From positions 1-39,539 of IMG/VR virus record IMGVR_UViG_3300030106_005739: DNA of 39,539 nt. The stretch is one strand, 5' to 3'. Numbering within the stretch: the first letter of the stretch is position 1; every line of letters starts with the position of its first letter. Source of the stretch: a virus. A program made the translations under genes and the position numbers. The notes beneath the pieces are model-generated. The model was given only the letters and a program-made list of their open reading frames with translations. It was not told the origin of the DNA and did not search any database. Below are positions 23,403 through 28,199 of the stretch, in pieces.

Positions 23403-23435
23403 GTACACCCCCTTCGTTTTACTCAGGGGGTGTAC
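23403..23435. repeat. Intergenic hairpin family, copy 7
   Basis: Arms GTACACCCCCT (23403-23413) and AGGGGGTGTAC (23425-23435), perfect 11 bp; identical over all 33 bases to copy 6, about 400 bp away. Confidence 0.9.
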
Positions 23436-23442
23436 GTAAAGG

Positions 23443-23724
23443 TCAGAGCCACTCGCCGTCGAGCTTCATGGCCGTGCATCCTGCGTTGGGCATCCCGAAG
23501 TCGTAGAGGGGCTCAAGCCCGTCAAAGTCTCCGTAAATCATCCCTTCATAGTAGCAGTTCCCATCATCGTCATACATGCTGAAGCGTGTGGGATTGTCGG
23601 TCACGTCGTCGCTGGCGTTGTAGGGGCCGCTCATGCCCTTGGCATTGCAGCAGGTGCCCTCAGGCTCCCCCTCGTCTGCGATTCTGTCCTTGGTGATGGT
23701 CCACCTGTAAGGCGCTGATTTCAT
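23443..23724 (-). CDS. Small acidic cassette protein
   Basis: 93 residues, ATG 23724 after leader AACGGAAAACCCA. The sequence begins MKSAPYRWTITKDRIADEGE and contains FSMYDDDGNCYYEGMIYGDF. A strand-rich domain with this WTITKD...MYDDDG.YYEG order is one I recall in small phage proteins of unknown function. It is acidic with four cysteines. It lies between hairpin copies 7 and 8. Confidence 0.75.
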   Translation of the reverse strand: MKSAPYRWTITKDRIADEGEPEGTCCNAKGMSGPYNASDDVTDNPTRFSMYDDDGNCYYEGMIYGDFDGLEPLYDFGMPNAGCTAMKLDGEWL

Positions 23725-23752
23725 TGGGTTTTCCGTTGTTGGTTGGGGTTAA

Positions 23753-23786
23753 GTGTAACCCCCTCACTTCGTTCAGGGGGTTACAC
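23753..23786. repeat. Intergenic hairpin family, copy 8
   Basis: Arms GTGTAACCCCCT (23753-23764) and AGGGGGTTACAC (23775-23786), perfect 12 bp. An extra A-T pair relative to other copies is matched in both arms. The TAA stop of the mini-gene 23781-23891 falls inside the arm. Confidence 0.9.
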
Positions 23787-23891
23787 GTAAGGTCTCGGCT
23801 CTGGCGTCTTGTCTGTACCGGGCGACGCCACCCGCTGGTCTGGGGATTTTAGGGTGAGCGGCGACCAGCCTGCTGCTCGGTGGTGGTCCAT
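23781..23891 (-). CDS. Mini-gene of 36 residues in the cassette array
   Basis: ATG 23891 follows a perfect copy of the common leader (AACAACGGAGATTCCCA), which strongly suggests translation. The peptide starts MDHHRAAGWSPLTLKS and ends TPEPRPYV. Its stop TAA (23781-23783) lies inside the arm of hairpin copy 8, so translating ribosomes would open that hairpin. It is basic and proline-rich with no recognised motif. It is too short for common ORF cut-offs. It could be a remnant, but leader and spacing match active cassettes. Confidence 0.55.
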   Translation of the reverse strand: MDHHRAAGWSPLTLKSPDQRVASPGTDKTPEPRPYV

Positions 23892-23922
23892 TGGGAATCT
23901 CCGTTGTTGGTTGGGTTGGTTA

Positions 23923-23956
23923 GTGTACCCCTCTCGTTTTACTTCGAGGGGTACAC
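23923..23956. repeat. Intergenic hairpin family, copy 9
   Basis: Arms GTGTACCCCTC (23923-23933) and GAGGGGTACAC (23946-23956), perfect 11 bp. The core CCCCTC/GAGGGG replaces CCCCC/GGGGG with matching changes in both arms. Confidence 0.9.
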
Positions 23957-23965
23957 GTAAGGGCC

Positions 23966-24565
23966 TCAGTCGAGGAGTCGCCGCCTCTCGTGAAGGGTTC
24001 CGAGGTACAGGCGTGCGGCCTCAATCCACCACCGGGGCTCAACCTCGCTGTATTGCTTGCGACGCTCCGCCTTGCAGGCCCGTTGGAAGTCGGCTTGGGC
24101 CGCCTTCTTCAGCCGTGCCACCGTCTTGTAGGCGTCGTTGTACTGACCGGGGAACCCGGTCACGTAGTCAGCCTTGACCGCTCGGAGCGAGGCGCTGTCT
24201 CTCATGAGAGAGAAAACGTTGTCCCGGCAGAATTCAAGCACATCCGCAGTTGTGGCCCCAAGGGCCACGCACTCGTTAGCCACGGCCCGGAACTTCTCGC
24301 GCTCGGCGTTCTTCTCGGCCTGGAGCCGCTTCGCGAGGCGGACAGCGCCCTCAAGGTCCTTGAGTCGGCCGTTTTTTGTCTCGTCGTAGCCGTCCTCGCG
24401 CTCCTTGATGTAGGTCAGTTGGCGGCGGAGCCTGTCCAGTTCCCAGGACCGGAACCGCGGCCAAAGGCCGCCGCCAATGCCCAAGAGGCGCTTGTGCTCT
24501 TTGAGCAGGGCCTCGATGCGGTCCATTTCCGCTTGGTCCATTCGATTGCAGCGTCTTTTTGCCAT
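23966..24565 (-). CDS. Basic coiled-coil cassette protein
   Basis: 199 residues, ATG 24565 after leader AACGGAGATTCCC. It is Arg/Lys/Glu-rich with long helices (MDRIEALLKEHKRLLGIGGG, DLEGAVRLAKRLQAEKNAER, KTVARLKKAAQADFQRACKA). The N-terminus MAKRRCNRMDQ is basic. No enzyme motif or membrane segment. Its basic charge sets it apart from its acidic neighbours and could allow nucleic-acid binding. No family recognised. It lies between hairpin copies 9 and 10. Confidence 0.7.
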   Translation of the reverse strand: MAKRRCNRMDQAEMDRIEALLKEHKRLLGIGGGLWPRFRSWELDRLRRQLTYIKEREDGYDETKNGRLKDLEGAVRLAKRLQAEKNAEREKFRAVANECVALGATTADVLEFCRDNVFSLMRDSASLRAVKADYVTGFPGQYNDAYKTVARLKKAAQADFQRACKAERRKQYSEVEPRWWIEAARLYLGTLHERRRLLD

Positions 24566-24592
24566 GGGAATCTCCGTTGTTTTGGTGGGTTA

Positions 24593-24625
24593 GTGTACCC
24601 CTCTCACTTTCAGTGAGGGGTACAC
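24593..24625. repeat. Intergenic hairpin family, copy 10
   Basis: Arms GTGTACCCCTC (24593-24603) and GAGGGGTACAC (24615-24625), perfect 11 bp; an alternative extension CACT/AGTG exists in the loop. Family flanks are present. Confidence 0.9.
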
Positions 24626-24635
24626 GTAAAGGGGG

Positions 24636-24992
24636 CTACCACTCTTCGTTTTCCCCCATGTGCTTGACGGGGCAGAAGAGGCCTCGTAGGCCTCGACGGG
24701 TTCCGGTCCACACATAGGTGGGCCACAGGACGCCGTTGTGACGGTTGGTTGCCAGAAATCCCTTTGGGATAAGGTTCTCAGAGCCCCACCCGTATGCTCC
24801 ATCGGTTACACAGTAACCCTCGTGAGTCGTGATGACTTCCACCCCTTCGGGGGTGTGGGTGATGACGTATCGGAACAGGCTTGAGCCGTCATGGTCGTTC
24901 CGCCAGTCGTCAGTGAACCGGATGGTCTCCCCTTCGGGGACAGTGATTTTCACAGGGGAGCCGTTGACGGTTTTCCAGAAGCGGTAGTTCAT
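24636..24992 (-). CDS. Cassette protein, beta-rich
   Basis: 118 residues, ATG 24992 directly after leader AACGGAGAATCCCA. The sequence alternates short strands and turns: MNYRFWKTVNGSPVKITVPE, ETIRFTDDWRNDHDG, VITHTPEGVEVITTHEGYCV, GVLWPTYVWTG. It is likely a small beta barrel or sandwich, soluble and without catalytic motif. No family recognised. It lies between hairpin copies 10 and 11. Confidence 0.7.
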   Translation of the reverse strand: MNYRFWKTVNGSPVKITVPEGETIRFTDDWRNDHDGSSLFRYVITHTPEGVEVITTHEGYCVTDGAYGWGSENLIPKGFLATNRHNGVLWPTYVWTGTRRGLRGLFCPVKHMGENEEW

Positions 24993-25021
24993 TGGGATTC
25001 TCCGTTGGTTTGGGTTGGTAA

Positions 25022-25054
25022 GTGTACCCCCTTCACTCTGTTCAGGGGGTACAC
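25022..25054. repeat. Intergenic hairpin family, copy 11
   Basis: Arms GTGTACCCCCT (25022-25032) and AGGGGGTACAC (25044-25054), perfect 11 bp, loop TCACTCTGTTC. Leader and ATG 24992 follow on the minus strand. Confidence 0.9.
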
Positions 25055-25064
25055 GTAAGGGGTC

Positions 25065-25283
25065 TCAGAATCCGAATTCGGCCCTTGCCTGCTCCAACAT
25101 GTACCCAACCTCGGCTTCATGGGTATCGATGGCATCTTCGATGTTTTCAGGGTCCATTACATATCCACAGAGGTAGGCGTATTCTCCGGTGGTCCACAGT
25201 TCGCCGTTGGCGAACAGTTGGTAGGTTTTGGTTCCGCGCTTCGTGGTCTTCACTGGCTTCGTTGACGGCTTCGTGTCACTCAT
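25065..25283 (-). CDS. Small cassette protein
   Basis: 72 residues from ATG 25283, directly after leader AACGGAGAATCCCA; an upstream in-frame Met at 25376 lies beyond the hairpin and is not used. The N-terminal 20 residues are basic (MSDTKPSTKPVKTTKRGTKT). The remainder is acidic and aromatic (YQLFANGELWTTGEYAYLCG, then EAEVGYMLEQARAEFGF). No family recognised. It lies between hairpin copies 11 and 12. Confidence 0.7.
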   Translation of the reverse strand: MSDTKPSTKPVKTTKRGTKTYQLFANGELWTTGEYAYLCGYVMDPENIEDAIDTHEAEVGYMLEQARAEFGF

Positions 25284-25312
25284 TGGGATTCTCCGTTGGT
25301 TTTTGGGGTTTA

Positions 25313-25345
25313 GTGTACCCCCCTCACTTTGTTCGGGGGGTACAC
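25313..25345. repeat. Intergenic hairpin family, copy 12
   Basis: Arms GTGTACCCCCC (25313-25323) and GGGGGGTACAC (25335-25345), perfect 11 bp. The sixth C-G pair replaces the T-A of other copies in both arms. Confidence 0.9.
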
Positions 25346-25354
25346 GTAAAGGGC

Positions 25355-25681
25355 TCATCGGAAGTAGCAGGAACATCGCTCGATGTGGCCCTTGCTATGC
25401 AAGAGCTTCTCGGTCTCATCGTAGTCCTCGTCCGTAAGCTCTGCCGGGTGCGGGGTGCCGCAGTTCTCGCACTCTGTCATCCCACGCTCTTGGAAGATGG
25501 CGATGAGGGGAGCCAGGTACCCTGGGTTGTCGTAGTCCTCGGGAATCATCTTGGCCTTCTCGGCCAAGTTGGCGAGGTCTTCGGGGGTCATGTGGTCGTT
25601 CAGCGAAAGCTGATAGGCACAGTTGAGCAGTCGCTGGTCCATGGTGGGCCACATCATCGCTTTGGTTCGTGCATCGTACAT
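25355..25681 (-). CDS. Cassette protein with four-Cys zinc-like motif
   Basis: 108 residues from ATG 25681, following leader AACGGAGAAGTCCCA; the longer frame would start inside a hairpin. The N-terminal 70 residues are helical (DQRLLNCAYQLSLNDHMTPE, DLANLAEKAK). Then comes TECENCGTPHPAEL with a CxxC pair and, near the end, ERCSCYF with a CxC. Together these four Cys, with a nearby His, could bind one zinc ion. No known domain recognised. It lies between hairpin copies 12 and 13. Confidence 0.7.
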   Translation of the reverse strand: MYDARTKAMMWPTMDQRLLNCAYQLSLNDHMTPEDLANLAEKAKMIPEDYDNPGYLAPLIAIFQERGMTECENCGTPHPAELTDEDYDETEKLLHSKGHIERCSCYFR

Positions 25682-25719
25682 TGGGACTTCTCCGTTGGGG
25701 TTGTTTTTGGTTGGGTTAA

Positions 25720-25753
25720 GTGTACCCCTCTCACTATCGTTCGAGGGGTACAC
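25720..25753. repeat. Intergenic hairpin family, copy 13
   Basis: Arms GTGTACCCCTC (25720-25730) and GAGGGGTACAC (25743-25753), perfect 11 bp, loop TCACTATCGTTC. It shares the CCCCTC core with copies 9 and 10. Confidence 0.9.
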
Positions 25754-25762
25754 GTAAAGGGG

Positions 25763-26017
25763 CTAGGGGAGGCAGAGGTAGAGGGCGAGCCAGGCATCTT
25801 CGATGCCGTATTCGTCCCACATGTGGTCGACGTCACCGGGACTGACGACCCCTATTGCGACGTCGTGAGCGTTGACCCACTGGACGACCACGGAGAGCGT
25901 GCTCTCCGAGGTCAGGGCCGGGTAGGTTCGGGCGAAGAGGCACCCGGAGTCGCGGCCGATGCGGTTGGCGGCGGCGGCCAGGGCTCGGCGGTCGGAGGGG
26001 TCGAGTTCGGTCAGCAT
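25763..26017 (-). CDS. Small cassette protein
   Basis: 84 residues, ATG 26017 after leader GACGGAGAAATCCC. It starts MLTELDPSDRRALAAAANRI and continues GRDSGCLFARTYPALTSES, then VVVQWVNAHDVAIGVVSPGD. It is acidic toward the end, with Trp-rich HMWDEYGIEDAWLALYLCLP. Probably a small mixed alpha/beta domain; no family recognised. It lies between hairpin copies 13 and 14. Confidence 0.7.
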   Translation of the reverse strand: MLTELDPSDRRALAAAANRIGRDSGCLFARTYPALTSESTLSVVVQWVNAHDVAIGVVSPGDVDHMWDEYGIEDAWLALYLCLP

Positions 26018-26047
26018 GGGATTTCTCCGTCGGTTTGGGGGGGGTTA

Positions 26048-26079
26048 ACACTCTCCCCCCACTAAAGTGGGGAGAGTGT
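26048..26079. repeat. Intergenic hairpin family, copy 14 (divergent)
   Basis: Arms ACACTCTCCCC (26048-26058) and GGGGAGAGTGT (26069-26079) pair over 11 bp, and ACT/AGT can extend the stem past a CC bulge. The sequence differs from the other copies at most outer positions, yet pairing is kept. Confidence 0.88.
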
Positions 26080-26091
26080 GTAAGGGTCGGC

Positions 26092-26394
26092 CTAGCTGAG
26101 GTCGGCCAGCAGCCAGTCGGCGACATCGCCAGCCGTAGGCTGGCCTTCGGCCGGAGCTTCGCTCCAGTCGTAGTCGTCCCAACTGACCCAAGGGTCAGTT
26201 ACGGGGCAGAAGCGCCGGATGTCAGCCAGGGTTTCCCCAGCCTTCGGCTGGTCTGCCGACTCCCCGTGAACTCCCGAAGGGAGTTCGACCTCCTGCTTCT
26301 GGCTCATTCGCCAGGCTTCGCCTTCCAGGCCTCGCTTCGCAGCTTCAGCCATAGCCTCGAACATGTCGCTGGTAATCTCGGATGCTTTCAGCAT
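26092..26394 (-). CDS. Small acidic cassette protein
   Basis: 100 residues from ATG 26394, directly after leader AACGGAGAAATCCC; the longer frame to 26463 lacks a ribosome-binding site. The N-terminal half is helical (MLKASEITSDMFEAMAEAAK, RGLEGEAWRMSQKQE). The C-terminal half is acidic with repeated Trp (CPVTDPWVSWDDYDWSEAPA) and ends DVADWLLADLS. No family recognised. Strong acidity would suit interaction with a basic host protein, but nothing shows this. Confidence 0.7.
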   Translation of the reverse strand: MLKASEITSDMFEAMAEAAKRGLEGEAWRMSQKQEVELPSGVHGESADQPKAGETLADIRRFCPVTDPWVSWDDYDWSEAPAEGQPTAGDVADWLLADLS

Positions 26395-26414
26395 GGGATT
26401 TCTCCGTTGTGTTG

Positions 26415-26482
26415 CTCCCCTTCGGGGAGGTTGAGCTTTGTGCTCTGGTCCAGTTCCAAGCATAGCTTAGCTATGGACCAGA
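26415..26482. other. Compound hairpin leader between the first two early genes
   Basis: Three dyads lie in the gap before ATG 26394. TCTGGTCC (26444-26451) pairs with GGACCAGA (26475-26482) over 8 bp and encloses CATAGC/GCTATG (26461-26466, 26470-26475; one G shared between the two). A short CTCCC/GGGAG stem with a CTTCG loop sits at 26415-26429. This gap is larger and more structured than the other intergenic gaps of the array. Confidence 0.55.
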
Positions 26483-26486
26483 ACAC

Positions 26487-26504
26487 CCCCCCCTAAAGGG
26501 GGGG
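26487..26504. repeat. Intergenic hairpin family, copy 15 (core only)
   Basis: CCCCCCC (26487-26493) and GGGGGGG (26498-26504) with loop TAAA. Only the C-run/G-run core of the family is kept; outer arms and the GTAAAGG flank are absent. It follows the stop of the first early gene by 20 bases. Confidence 0.6.
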
Positions 26505-26523
26505 CCTGGCTATGTGCGGGGGC

Positions 26524-26703
26524 CTAGAGGCGGCTGTGGGCCCAAGCGGCCAGGTCTGCACGGTCGAGCTTACGGGAGTCGGCGATGACGTCCACGGCGA
26601 GGCTCGTGGCGATGTCCTCGGCGAAGCCGTGCTCGTCCACGATGAAGTCACGCTCGTCTCGGATGGCGTCGATGAGGGCGTTAATCTGGTCTGCAATGCT
26701 CAT
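26524..26703 (-). CDS. First minus-strand early gene, 59 residues
   Basis: ATG 26703 follows the common leader (CCAACGGAGAATCCC), and the frame runs to TAG at 26524-26526. At 59 residues it falls just below common ORF cut-offs, while a longer overlapping frame at 26493-26696 has no start signal. The sequence MSIADQINALIDAIRDERDF, then EDIATSLAVDVIADSRKLDR, is acidic and helical with an Asp/Ala-rich middle. No family recognised. It is the gene closest to the proposed minus-strand promoter at 26765-26792 and so is probably expressed first. Confidence 0.75.
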   Translation of the reverse strand: MSIADQINALIDAIRDERDFIVDEHGFAEDIATSLAVDVIADSRKLDRADLAAWAHSRL

Positions 26704-26764
26704 GGGATTCTCCGTTGGGCCGTTGGGCCGGTTGTTGTGGGGGGTTGCCCCGTTTGGTGAGTCA

Positions 26765-26792
26765 ACACTAGCAGGCTGATTTGTGGTGTCAA
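26765..26792 (-). promoter_or_regulatory. Probable promoter of the minus-strand early block
   Basis: On the minus strand a perfect -35 box TTGACA (26787-26792) is followed after 16 bases by TAGTGT (26765-26770), with TGC just before it as in an extended -10. Transcription would start near 26758 and read first into the 59-residue gene at 26703 and then the hairpin array. It is sigma-70-like, consistent with host RNA polymerase since no phage polymerase is seen. Confidence 0.55.
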
Positions 26793-27129
26793 TGGCGAAG
26801 TTGCCAAGGCGCGCGCAGACCGCGCACGAAGAACGCAGGCTACACGCGTCACTGAGCTAAAGCTCAGGGCGGGCCGGGGCGCACGATTCTTGGCGCACAG
26901 TCGGTGTGTGGCGGGGCCAGGGTCGGGGTCGAGAGAAAGGCGAGTAATTTCGTGGAGGTGCTTGGGAGGGCCCCTCCTTTATCAGCGCCTACATCGCGCC
27001 CACGGGCCGGGATCGGAGATCCCCAACGCGTACATGCGAGATGGCCCTGAGCCCCACAGAATAGGGCCTAGAATCGATTTGTGGGGCAAATTGGTACTAG
27101 GGCCAAGGGGTGAGGCCGAAAGTGCCGCC

Positions 27130-27156
27130 CTCGGGATTTTCGGAGAAAATCCCGAG
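27130..27156. promoter_or_regulatory. Long perfect palindrome in control region
   Basis: CTCGGGATTTTC (27130-27141) and GAAAATCCCGAG (27145-27156) are perfect 12-base inverted repeats around GGA. As DNA this could be a dimeric repressor or initiator site. As RNA it would form a 12-bp hairpin, but no T-run follows on either strand. The half-site does not recur elsewhere in the region by eye. Confidence 0.6.
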
Positions 27157-27439
27157 TGTGTGCATGACCCGCGCAGGAAAGGCGCGCACCGGGCCGCGCA
27201 TCTCTCCGCGCATTGCTATCTTCGTGCCAAGTGCAAAGTTGGCATGGGTGTTGCTTCGTGTGGGCGAGCGCGTAAGGCGGGCGAGCGGGGGTGCGGGTGC
27301 CTGCCCGGGCACCCGGGTGCGTGCGATGCATGATGCGTGCCAGGGCGGGTGCCTATGTGCGTTTCGTGGCTGCGTTCCGTGCGTTTTTGACCAAATTACC
27401 GCGCCGATATTTTCAACAACCCCTTTGCCCTTTTGTCCC

Positions 27440-27452
27440 ACTTATGATAAGT
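27440..27452. promoter_or_regulatory. Likely operator of the XRE regulator
   Basis: ACTTAT G ATAAGT is a perfect 13-base palindrome ending eight bases before the ATG of the small XRE protein. Its centre TATGAT looks like a -10 box, so a bound regulator would block its own promoter. Binding by the adjacent protein is inferred from position. Confidence 0.5.
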
Positions 27453-27459
27453 AAGCCGT

Positions 27460-27675
27460 ATGGCTAAGAAACGAAAGCGAGACGAGGAAGGGTTTTTCAA
27501 CCGTGTTCGGGAGATCAGAGAAGAGCGTGGGATATCCCAACATGAGCTAGCTAGGCTCGCGGGTGTATCACAGCCTTTCCTGTCACTCCTGGAAAACGGG
27601 AAGACTGGTGGTTCTATCGATACCTGGAAGATGCTCGCTGTATCTCTAGGTACGACTATAGATGACCTGTTGTAG
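27460..27675 (+). CDS. Small XRE/Cro-like transcription regulator
   Basis: 71 residues, ATG 27460. After a basic start (MAKKRKRDEEG) the whole protein is one HTH_3-type domain (about 12-70): VREIREERGISQHELARLAG, VSQPFLSLLENG, TWKMLAVSLGTTIDDLL. It lacks the C-terminal dimerisation or protease part of CI repressors and is Cro-sized. It is the first gene of the plus-strand block and probably binds the palindrome at 27440-27452. No integrase is present, so a lysogeny switch is uncertain; it may time the early-late change. Confidence 0.85.
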   Translation: MAKKRKRDEEGFFNRVREIREERGISQHELARLAGVSQPFLSLLENGKTGGSIDTWKMLAVSLGTTIDDLL

Positions 27676-27682
27676 GTATATG

Positions 27683-27707
27683 CTCTCCTCCCTTGGGGGG
27701 AGGAGAG
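27683..27707 (+). terminator. Hairpin after the XRE gene
   Basis: CTCTCCTCCC (27683-27692) and GGGAGGAGAG (27698-27707) form a perfect 10-bp stem with loop TTGGG, eight bases after the XRE stop. It is followed by alternating A/T (27708-27729), not a T-run. It may act as an attenuator between the regulator and the nuclease gene, or protect the XRE mRNA end. Confidence 0.5.
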
Positions 27708-27746
27708 ATATATAAATATATATATATATCTACGCGGGCGCGCGCG
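27708..27746. other. A/T-only tract followed by G/C-only tract
   Basis: Bases 27708-27729 are purely A/T, mostly alternating TA. After CTA, bases 27733-27746 are purely G/C, mostly alternating CG. The AT tract melts easily and holds TATAAAT, which could serve as a -10 box; the CG tract could adopt Z-DNA. The pair sits between a strong hairpin and the nuclease start. Confidence 0.5.
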
Positions 27747-27752
27747 AGGTGA

Positions 27753-28199
27753 GTGGTTTTGGAAGGTCCGTATTTGATGTTGGGGATAGACCCTGGGTAT
27801 TCGGGATGTGTCGTTAGTCTTCACCGTGAGACTGGTGAGGTTGATGGGTTGATCAACCTGTCTGAGACCCCACACGACATTGCTGAGTTCGTCAGGGCTA
27901 GGTCGTTGTCCATCGACAAGGCGTATCTGGAGAAGGTGGGGGCTATGCCCAGACAGGGTGTGTCGAGCACGTTTAAGTTTGGCACCTCGTATGGCTTTTG
28001 TTTGGGGCTGCTTACTAGCCTGCTTGTTCCGTTTGAGGAAGTTACCCCTGCCAAGTGGCAACAAGCGATGAAGTGCAGAAGCGGTGGCGACAAGAAGATT
28101 ACGAAGGCTGCTGCTCAGAGGCTTTTCCCCAGGATGAAGGTGACTCACAAAAACGCTGACGCGCTGCTTATCGCTGAGTACGGAAGGCGGGTTGGGTGA
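27753..28199 (+). CDS. RuvC-like Holliday junction resolvase
   Basis: 148 residues from GTG 27753. TTG 27759 and ATG 27777 are alternatives; GAGGTG at 27746-27751 best suits TTG 27759. The catalytic acids of the RuvC fold are in order: Asp13 in LGIDPGYSG, Glu60 in YLEKVGAMP and Asp136 in KNADALLIAEYG. The TFKFGTSYG loop and TPAKWQ motif are also typical of phage RuvC relatives. It would cut branched DNA during recombination or before packaging, working with the annealing protein and terminase. Its end overlaps the next start (GTGA). Confidence 0.85.
   Translation: MVLEGPYLMLGIDPGYSGCVVSLHRETGEVDGLINLSETPHDIAEFVRARSLSIDKAYLEKVGAMPRQGVSSTFKFGTSYGFCLGLLTSLLVPFEEVTPAKWQQAMKCRSGGDKKITKAAAQRLFPRMKVTHKNADALLIAEYGRRVG

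Larger units (their letters stand above)
26704..27459. other. Divergent, gene-free control region
   Basis: No convincing gene lies in these 756 bases; the long plus frame at 26890-27333 is Arg/Gly/Cys-rich with no start signal. The DNA is GC-rich and full of dyads: a 12-bp perfect palindrome at 27130-27156, GCCCCACA/TGTGGGGC at 27051-27087 and GGGTGCC/GGCACCC at 27295-27314. A 13-base palindrome touches the XRE gene at 27440-27452. Both transcription blocks diverge from here. It is the best candidate for the early promoters and the replication origin. Confidence 0.65.

Noticed and set aside
23990-24616. Plus-strand frame of 208 codons
   Set aside because: Antisense to the coiled-coil cassette gene, no ribosome-binding site.
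25022-26065. Plus-strand frame of 347 codons across the hairpin array
   Set aside because: It runs antisense through three leader-gene units; the repeated VRGVHVKG words come from the hairpin and leader sequence, and there is no ribosome-binding site.
20297-26079. Hairpin family as ordinary rho-independent terminators
   Set aside because: No copy is followed by a T-run on either strand, and the sequence after each hairpin is a conserved leader, not a terminator tail.
20297-26079. CRISPR array
   Set aside because: The repeats are hairpins separated by full genes of variable length, not short uniform spacers; no cas gene is present.
26890-27333. Plus-strand frame of 147 codons in the control region
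   Set aside because: Arg/Gly/Cys-rich sequence typical of GC-rich noncoding DNA, no start signal, and it would cover the palindromes.
27387-27415. Plus-strand promoter with TTGACC as -35 for the XRE gene
   Set aside because: No acceptable -10 box lies at 16-18 bases; nearby AT-rich words are 13-15 bases away.
27460-27675. Evidence for a temperate lifestyle from the XRE regulator
   Set aside because: No integrase, excisionase or partition gene is seen, and the protein is Cro-sized without a repressor C-terminal domain.
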